Under the pieces are notes generated by a model. That model searched no databases, was not told where the DNA came from, and saw nothing but the letters and a program-made list of their open reading frames with translations. Source: JAKOVR01 sp031415655 (GTDB lineage: Bacteria > Actinomycetota > Acidimicrobiia > Acidimicrobiales > Acidimicrobilacustridaceae). From it: DNA of 18,099 nucleotides. Below are positions 13,188-18,099 of this stretch, in pieces; the stretch's first letter is position 1; each line of letters starts with the position of its first letter. The DNA lies in assembly GCA_031415655.1 (NCBI GenBank), contig JANOSD010000086.1, positions 1 to 18,099 of the forward strand. Direction: 5' to 3'. Position numbers and translations under genes: made by a program.

Positions 13188-14710
13188 TGTCGCTCCGACG
13201 CCGACTCATTCTGGGTTTCGTCGCCCTCGCTGCCCTTCTCGTCGTCGCCAACGTGCTGCTGTACCGGACCGTGGCCCGTTCATTGCAGTCAGCGGTCGAC
13301 GAACGGCTGCTCGCCAGCGGCACCGGCCCAGGACGTGACGGCGGTCCTGGTGGCGGTCCCGGCGGCGGTTCCGGAAGTGACGGCGGGAGCAACGGGGGTG
13401 GCCGACGGCCCGCGCCAGAAGGCCGCGGAACCAACGACTCAGCGACTACAGGCCGGACGGGATCGTCGCTCGAATGGTCAGCCGAGCAACTCCGTCGGGT
13501 GCCCGGCGGCGATCAACTGCTGCTTCAGCTCCGCGACGGTTCGGGGGAGATCGTGTCGGAGATCTATCCCGGCCAGGACGTGGGGAGCGCCGCGCCCGCC
13601 CTCGAACCTGCGACAGTCCAAACACGAGCATCGGCCGTGGGCGAACCGGAGCAAGTATTCACCGCCGTCGCCGGCGACGAAGGCGGCAATTCCTACCGAG
13701 TCGTCGTTTCGCGCACGCGCGACGGCGGGTACCTGGTGCGCGGTGCCTCACTGGTGGAGGTCGAGGCCACGATGAGCCAAGTGTTCCTATTGCAGGCCGG
13801 CACCACGGGGGTGGTGTTACTCGGCTTTCTGTTGGTTGGCTGGAACGTCACTCGCCTCGGCCTTCGACCGATTCAAACAATGACCGATACCGCGTTGGCG
13901 ATTGCCGGCGGAGACCTCGACCGGAAAATTCCGCCGGCCTCGAACACCACGGAAGCGGGGCAACTCGCCACGTCGCTCAACGCAATGTTGACTCGCCTGC
14001 GCACCGCCCTCGCCGACGAAGAACGAAGCAGCACCCACCTCCGCCAGTTCGTGGCCGATGCGTCCCACGAACTTCGCACGCCGCTCACGTCGATCCGGGG
14101 CTACACCGAACTGCTTCGCGGTGACGGTCTTGCTCCCGGTCAAGAGTCCGACGAAGCACTCCGCCGCCTCGACCAAGAAGCCCACCGAATGAGCGATCTG
14201 GTGGACGAACTTCTGCTACTCGCCCGCCTCGACCAAGGCCGACCGCTCGATCGACACCCCGTCGAGCTCACCCGAATCGTCGAGGAAGCCGCCACCGACC
14301 TTCGCATCTTGCAGCCGGAACGGCCGGTCCACCTTCACTTTTCGTCCGGAGGATGTTGGATCGACGGCGATGCCGGTCGATTGCAGCAAGTCGTCACCAA
14401 CCTTCTCGGAAACATCCGATCCCACACGCCACGAGACGCCGCCGTCGATATCACCGTCACCGTTAGGACCGAGGGGTGCCTCGCCATCCTCGAGGTCGCG
14501 GACCGCGGGCCCGGGCTTCCTTCTGGCGATGAGGACCGGATCTTTGAGCGGTTCTACCGCGCCGATCCCGCAAGATCCGGACCGGGAAGTGGGCTCGGCC
14601 TTTCGATCGTGGCTGCCATCGTCGAAGCCCACGGGGGCAACGTTGCCGCTGCTGGCCGGGAGGCTGGGGGAACCGTTATCACGATCTCCCTGCCGCTCCG
14701 TTCGGTGTGA
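13187..14710 (+). CDS. sensor histidine kinase partner of the OmpR-type regulator
   Basis: A 507-residue membrane kinase. It has a first span at about 7-26 and a second at about 200-220, enclosing an extracytoplasmic sensor of about 170 residues that contains a glycine-rich low-complexity stretch (45-72). A HAMP domain follows (about 221-275), then the H-box SHELRTPLTS with His294 and a HATPase domain with N405/N409, DRGPG (439-443), the F-box FERFYRAD and GSGLGLS (467-473). I chose the ATG at 13187, which overlaps the regulator stop; an in-frame start further upstream would run inside the regulator gene. The signal is unknown. Confidence 0.95.
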   Translation: MSLRRRLILGFVALAALLVVANVLLYRTVARSLQSAVDERLLASGTGPGRDGGPGGGPGGGSGSDGGSNGGGRRPAPEGRGTNDSATTGRTGSSLEWSAEQLRRVPGGDQLLLQLRDGSGEIVSEIYPGQDVGSAAPALEPATVQTRASAVGEPEQVFTAVAGDEGGNSYRVVVSRTRDGGYLVRGASLVEVEATMSQVFLLQAGTTGVVLLGFLLVGWNVTRLGLRPIQTMTDTALAIAGGDLDRKIPPASNTTEAGQLATSLNAMLTRLRTALADEERSSTHLRQFVADASHELRTPLTSIRGYTELLRGDGLAPGQESDEALRRLDQEAHRMSDLVDELLLLARLDQGRPLDRHPVELTRIVEEAATDLRILQPERPVHLHFSSGGCWIDGDAGRLQQVVTNLLGNIRSHTPRDAAVDITVTVRTEGCLAILEVADRGPGLPSGDEDRIFERFYRADPARSGPGSGLGLSIVAAIVEAHGGNVAAAGREAGGTVITISLPLRSV

Positions 14711-14720
14711 GCCGCCCGGA

Positions 14721-14783
14721 CCGGTAGGGTGGTCGGGCGGTGAGCAACGGCGCTCCCAGCAGTCCGAGCAGCGCACCTACCGG
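14721..14783 (+). promoter_or_regulatory. promoter and inverted repeat upstream of citrate synthase
   Basis: TAGGGT (14725-14730) fits a TAnnnT -10 box and would start transcription near 14737, giving a leader of about 55 nt. CCGGTAGG (14721-14728) has its exact reverse complement CCTACCGG at 14776-14783. The left arm covers the -10 box and the right arm abuts the GGGAG ribosome-binding site. The left arm would not be in the RNA, so any function is at the DNA level. Confidence 0.4.
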
Positions 14784-14791
14784 GAGCTGGA

Positions 14792-16060
14792 GTGCCAGAG
14801 AGCATCACGATCACCGACAATCGCAACGGGAACTCCATCGAGATCCCTATCGCCAACGGCGGCGTCAGCGCCGACGAATGGGCGAAGTTGCTTCCGAACG
14901 TTTGGTTCTACGACCCTGCCTTCTCCACCACGGCGGCGGCGGCGAGCGCAATCACCGAGCTTGACGGCGAGAACGGGATCCTGCGCTACCGCGGCTATCC
15001 CATCGAGCAGTTGGCCGGCAAGTCCACCTTCCTCGAGGTGGCGTACCTCCTCATCTACGGCGAACTGCCGACCAAAGAGCAGCACGATCAGTGGGTACAC
15101 GACGTCACCTACCACACGTTCATTCACGAGAACGTGCGAAAGCGGTTCATGGAGGGCTTTCACCACGACGCCCACCCTATGGGCATCCTTGTGTCCACGA
15201 TTGCCGCGCTGTCCACGTTCTACCCCGACGCAAAGGACATCTTCTCGCTCGATTCGCGTAACAAGCAGATCGTGCGGCTCATCGCCAAGATGCCCACGAT
15301 GGCCGCCGGTGCGCATCGCCACTCGGTGGGGATGCCCTTCGTGTATCCGAACAACAGCCTCGGATTCTGCTCGAACTTCCTCTCGATGATGTGGAAGGTG
15401 GCCGAGCCGCACTACGAACCGAATCCGGTGTTGGCCAAGGCGCTCGAGGTGCTGTTCATCTTGCACGCCGACCATGAGCAGAACTGCGGCACCACCGCCA
15501 TGCGAGTCGTCGGTTCCTCCCATGCGGATCCGTACAGCGCGGTGGCTGGTGCCACGGCTGCGCTCTATGGCCCCCGTCATGGCGGCGCCAACGAGCAGGT
15601 CATCCGCATGCTCACGGAGATTGGCCACGTCAAGAACGTTCCCGATTACATCAAACGGGTCAAGGCCGGCGAGGTCCGCCTCCAAGGTTTCGGGCATCGT
15701 GTCTACAAGAACTACGACCCCCGGGCCACCATCATCAAGGCCACCGCCGACGAAGTGTTCGAGGTCACCGGCCGCAACCCGCTTCTCGACATTGCGCTCG
15801 CCCTCGAAGAAGTGGCCCTCGCTGACGACTACTTCATAAGCCGCAAGCTCTATCCCAACGTGGACTTCTACTCCGGCCTCATCTACCAAGCCATGGGGTT
15901 CCCCATCGAGATGTTCACGGTTCTGTTTGCCATTCCCCGCACGGCCGGATGGCTCGCTCATTGGATCGAGCTCCTCGACCGCGATGCCCGCATCGCCCGC
16001 CCCCGACAGTTGTACGACGGGGCCCCCGTGCGCAACTACGTCTCGCTGACCGATCGCTGA
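14792..16060 (+). CDS. citrate synthase (type II, GltA)
   Basis: A 422-residue enzyme condensing oxaloacetate and acetyl-CoA to citrate, the entry step of the TCA cycle. The catalytic triad is visible: His263 in GPRHGGAN, His302 in GFGHRVYKN and Asp358 in VDFYSG. The LHADHEQN segment (224-231) and the N-terminal DPAF...GILRYRGYPIEQLA region are characteristic. Length and N-terminal domain match the hexameric, Gram-negative-type enzyme. The start is GTG, with GGGAG 5 nt upstream. The PhzF-family gene begins 12 nt after the stop in the same frame. Confidence 0.96.
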   Translation: MPESITITDNRNGNSIEIPIANGGVSADEWAKLLPNVWFYDPAFSTTAAAASAITELDGENGILRYRGYPIEQLAGKSTFLEVAYLLIYGELPTKEQHDQWVHDVTYHTFIHENVRKRFMEGFHHDAHPMGILVSTIAALSTFYPDAKDIFSLDSRNKQIVRLIAKMPTMAAGAHRHSVGMPFVYPNNSLGFCSNFLSMMWKVAEPHYEPNPVLAKALEVLFILHADHEQNCGTTAMRVVGSSHADPYSAVAGATAALYGPRHGGANEQVIRMLTEIGHVKNVPDYIKRVKAGEVRLQGFGHRVYKNYDPRATIIKATADEVFEVTGRNPLLDIALALEEVALADDYFISRKLYPNVDFYSGLIYQAMGFPIEMFTVLFAIPRTAGWLAHWIELLDRDARIARPRQLYDGAPVRNYVSLTDR

Positions 16061-16072
16061 TTCGAGATCCTT

Positions 16073-16909
16073 TTGCCCGTCGAGATCGTTCAGATCGACG
16101 CCTTCACCGACCAACTCTTCTCGGGGAACCCCGCTGCCGTCTGCTTGCTCGACGAACCAGCGGATCCAACATGGATGCAGGCGGTTGCGGGAGAGATGAA
16201 CCTGTCGGAGACGGCATTTCTCGTCCCGGTGCACGGCGGCTACGACCTTCGATGGTTCACCCCCACCGTAGAGGTAGACCTCTGCGGGCACGCAACACTC
16301 GCAGCCGCCCACTACCTGCTCGAACACAAAGGCGCGTCGTGGGATGAAACCATCTCGTTTTTCACCGCGTCGGGTGAGCTCACCGCACGGGTAGGCAACG
16401 ATGGATGGATCGAACTCGACTTCCCCGCCGGTGTCCCCGAAGCCATCACTCCGCCCGGCGCGCTGCTCGAAAGCCTTGGGCTCATCGATGTGGTGAGCGT
16501 CTCACGCAGCCGGCTCGACTACCTCATCGAGGTCCCGTCGGCGGAGCAGTTGCGTGAGCTCTCCCCCGATTTCGGTCACTTGGCCAGCATCGGCACGCGG
16601 GGCGTGATTGTCACATCGGTTGGTGAAGGGCTCTACGACTTCCTCAGCCGATTCTTTGCTCCTGCCGTGGGCGTCAACGAGGATCCCGTCACCGGGTCTG
16701 CGCACTGTTCCCTCGGGCCGTACTGGGCAGAACGTCTTGGTAAAGAAGACCTTCTGGCGTATCAGGCATCTCCACGCGGCGGAGTCGTTCGGGTGGGCGT
16801 CCGCGACGATCGTGTCCTACTTGGCGGTCAGGCGGTCACCGTGATGACCGCCAGTCTCAACGCGGTGCCCACCGAGCCGGTTGCTCAACCCGCGTTCGTC
16901 CCTGGCTGA
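16073..16909 (+). CDS. PhzF family protein (phenazine biosynthesis-like isomerase/epimerase)
   Basis: A 278-residue cytoplasmic protein. Family hallmarks are DAFTDQLFSGNPAAVC near the N-terminus, NLSETAF with the catalytic-type Glu46, EVDLCGHATLA (67-76) and NEDPVTGSAH in the second half. The two pseudo-symmetric halves and the length are normal for the family. Members isomerise or epimerise diverse small molecules. There are no other phenazine genes nearby, so phenazine synthesis is not supported. The start is TTG at 16073: the citrate synthase stop at 16058-16060 is in the same frame and no better start precedes the conserved VEIVQIDAF. The ribosome-binding site is weak, so translation may depend on the upstream gene. 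Confidence 0.9.
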   Translation: MPVEIVQIDAFTDQLFSGNPAAVCLLDEPADPTWMQAVAGEMNLSETAFLVPVHGGYDLRWFTPTVEVDLCGHATLAAAHYLLEHKGASWDETISFFTASGELTARVGNDGWIELDFPAGVPEAITPPGALLESLGLIDVVSVSRSRLDYLIEVPSAEQLRELSPDFGHLASIGTRGVIVTSVGEGLYDFLSRFFAPAVGVNEDPVTGSAHCSLGPYWAERLGKEDLLAYQASPRGGVVRVGVRDDRVLLGGQAVTVMTASLNAVPTEPVAQPAFVPG

Positions 16910-16914
16910 GCCCG

Positions 16915-16970
16915 TTCGTTTACCGCAGTTCGTTTACCGCAGGTCGTTTACCGCAGGTCGGTCACCGGGC
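16915..16970. repeat. 14-bp tandem repeat, four copies
   Basis: TTCGTTTACCGCAG occurs at 16915-16928 and exactly at 16929-16942, then with one change at 16943-16956 and degenerately at 16957-16970. It fills most of the 84-bp gap between two converging genes. No hairpin with a T-run is present. It may be slippage-generated spacer or a binding array. Confidence 0.75.
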
Positions 16971-16993
16971 ACGTCGACGACGGGCCAGGTCGA

Positions 16994-17986
16994 TCACGGG
17001 GCGACGTCGATCACGATCTTGCCGACGTTGACGTTTCGCTCCATGCGCTCGTGAGCGGCGGCGATCGACGCCAGCGGATAGCGGCAGTCGATGACCGGCC
17101 GAAGTCGAGCATCGTGAAACAACGGCAACACCTCGGCGGCGAAACGTTGGGTGATCGCGATCTTTTCCTCGACCGGTCGCGCCCGCAGCACCGTACCGAT
17201 CAAGCTGGCGCGTTTCGGGAGGAGCATGCCGATGTTCACCGACGTGACCCCACCTCCCATCACCCCAACCTGCACGATTCGGCCCCCCACTCGCACGGCC
17301 GAAATGTTCCGGTCGACGTAGTCGCCCCCAATCACATCGAGCACCACGTCGACGCCGTGCCCGCCGGTGAGATCCTTGGCCGCGGGCACAAAGTCGGCAG
17401 AGGTGTAGTCGACCGCGATGTCTGCGCCGAGGTCGAGGCATGCCTGTGTCTTTCCCTCCGAGGCGGTGACAATTACCCGCGCACCGATCGCCTTGGCAAT
17501 CTGAATCGCCGCCGTCCCGACACCGGACCCACCAGCGTGGACGAGCGCCGTCCGCCCACTGGTGAGCCCGCCCTGTACAACCAATGCGTCCCACGCCGTA
17601 ATGAACACCTCGGGAATCGCCGCCGCATCGGCCACGGAGATCGACGGCGGGATGGCCATCAGTTGTCGCTCGTGTACGGCGATCCGCTCGGCATAGGCGC
17701 CGCCCCCCACGATTCCCATCACGGCATCGCCGACGGCCCAAGTTGGGGCCCGATCGCCGCGATCAACCACTCGGCCCGAAAGCTCCATACCGGGAATCTC
17801 CCGCGGCATCGCAGGACCGGGGTAGAACCCCCGACGTTGCAGCAGGTCGGCACGATTCAGCGCCGTCGCCACGATCTCCACGACTACTTCCTCTGGCCCC
17901 GGCACGGGATCCGGCACATCGGCGAGCTTCAAAACCTCAGGACCGCCATAGCTGTCTAAGTGGGTGTCCGGGAAGTCATCCACCAC
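16994..17986 (-). CDS. zinc-independent NAD(P)H:quinone oxidoreductase (PIG3-like), altered N-terminus
   Basis: A 330-residue MDR-superfamily oxidoreductase. The GroES-like domain shows YGGPEVLKL, ALNRADLLQRRGFYPGP and PGMELSGRV. The Rossmann part shows HAGGSGVGTAAIQIAK (150-165) for NAD(P)H. There are no structural-zinc cysteines, as in the quinone oxidoreductase branch. The family normally begins with a short first strand (a MKAVV-like stretch) directly before YGGPEVL; here residues 1-12 are an unrelated sequence beginning GTG GTG GAT. The change coincides with the apparent end of an IS5-type element, so the native start was probably lost and translation, if any, begins inside the element. 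It may be inactive or N-terminally modified. Confidence 0.85.
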   Translation of the reverse strand: MVDDFPDTHLDSYGGPEVLKLADVPDPVPGPEEVVVEIVATALNRADLLQRRGFYPGPAMPREIPGMELSGRVVDRGDRAPTWAVGDAVMGIVGGGAYAERIAVHERQLMAIPPSISVADAAAIPEVFITAWDALVVQGGLTSGRTALVHAGGSGVGTAAIQIAKAIGARVIVTASEGKTQACLDLGADIAVDYTSADFVPAAKDLTGGHGVDVVLDVIGGDYVDRNISAVRVGGRIVQVGVMGGGVTSVNIGMLLPKRASLIGTVLRARPVEEKIAITQRFAAEVLPLFHDARLRPVIDCRYPLASIAAAHERMERNVNVGKIVIDVAP

Positions 17987-18099
17987 ATGGTCGCGCGTAT
18001 GTTCGACAATTAAGAAATGGCATCGAAAACTTACCCAAGCGACCTGACAGACGAACAGTGGGCGCTCATCCGGCCCTACTTCGACAAGGCCTACACCTT
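17951..18099 (+). mobile_element. left end of an IS5-family insertion sequence (cut by window edge)
   Basis: The sequence GCTGTCTAAGTGGGTGTCCG from 17951 resembles an IS5-group terminal repeat and follows a TA dinucleotide (17949-17950), the target type used by some members. A transposase start lies 66 nt inside. The boundary is inferred from where similarity of the neighbouring oxidoreductase to its family is lost. The right end is outside the window, so the repeat pair cannot be checked. Confidence 0.6.
18017..18099 (+). CDS. IS5-family transposase, N-terminal fragment at window edge
   Basis: The first 27 residues, beginning MASKTYPSDLTDEQWALIRP, match the characteristic N-terminus (YPSDLTDxQW) of IS5-family transposases. 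The ATG is preceded at 6 nt by GACAAT, a fair -10 match. The rest is outside the window, so whether the gene is intact or needs a frameshift as in some IS5 subgroups cannot be seen. Confidence 0.85.
   Translation, partial: MASKTYPSDLTDEQWALIRPYFDKAYT

Noticed and set aside
14740..14964. 74-residue leader ORF before citrate synthase
   Set aside because: It overlaps the citrate synthase coding region in another frame and has low-complexity composition; nothing shows it is translated.
14777..16327. 516-residue - strand ORF opposite citrate synthase
   Set aside because: It is antisense to a gene with all catalytic residues intact and spans into the PhzF-family gene; its composition is that of a GC-rich shadow frame.
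16073..16909. Phenazine biosynthesis locus
   Set aside because: Only a PhzF-family member is present; no other phenazine genes flank it and the family has many unrelated roles.
12402..16970. CRISPR array
   Set aside because: The 18-bp and 14-bp repeats are directly adjacent without unique spacers and no cas genes are present.

Overview
The window is high-GC bacterial chromosome, most likely from an actinobacterium. The evidence is an F420-type luciferase-like oxidoreductase, a bifunctional penicillin-binding protein whose operon includes a C4 zinc-ribbon coiled-coil protein, frequent ATGA/TGATG gene overlaps, and several genes whose start codon lies 6 nt after a TAnnnT-type -10 box, as in actinobacterial leaderless transcripts. 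Placement in Acidimicrobiia or a relative is a guess from overall character, not something I can demonstrate.

Layout. (1) 1-2300 is accessory in character: small unrecognised proteins, one membrane-anchored protein broken by an in-frame TGA, a gene-poor stretch, and a roughly 960-bp unit in which a frameshifted membrane-protein gene lies between two copies of a 47-bp hairpin repeat. (2) 2308-7212 is an envelope block on the + strand: a lipoprotein, a GT-C type glycosyltransferase, a TetR regulator overlapping a fatty-acid-hydroxylase-family gene, and a second GT-C-like membrane protein. (3) 11377-7232 is a compact - strand operon: class A penicillin-binding protein, zinc-ribbon coiled-coil protein, five-pass membrane protein and histidine phosphatase, each overlapping the next. 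(4) 11424-16909 is on the + strand: LLM-class oxidoreductase, OmpR-type response regulator with its histidine kinase, citrate synthase and a PhzF-family protein. (5) 16994-17986 is a zinc-independent quinone oxidoreductase on the - strand, whose 5' end appears to have been invaded by an IS5-family element that runs off the right edge.

Working together: the penicillin-binding protein operon, the lipoprotein, the two GT-C-like proteins and the possible lipid hydroxylase all point to building or modifying the cell envelope. The TetR gene probably controls itself and the hydroxylase through an operator overlapping its own promoter. The two-component pair is a self-contained sensory unit with no visible target here. 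Citrate synthase and the PhzF-family gene are 12 nt apart and probably cotranscribed.

The least explained structure is the paired hairpin repeats around the frameshifted gene: one copy lies just upstream and supplies its ribosome-binding site, and the other supplies its stop codon. I found no CRISPR array, tRNA, rRNA, prophage or recognisable defence system. The core metabolic and envelope genes look ordinary.
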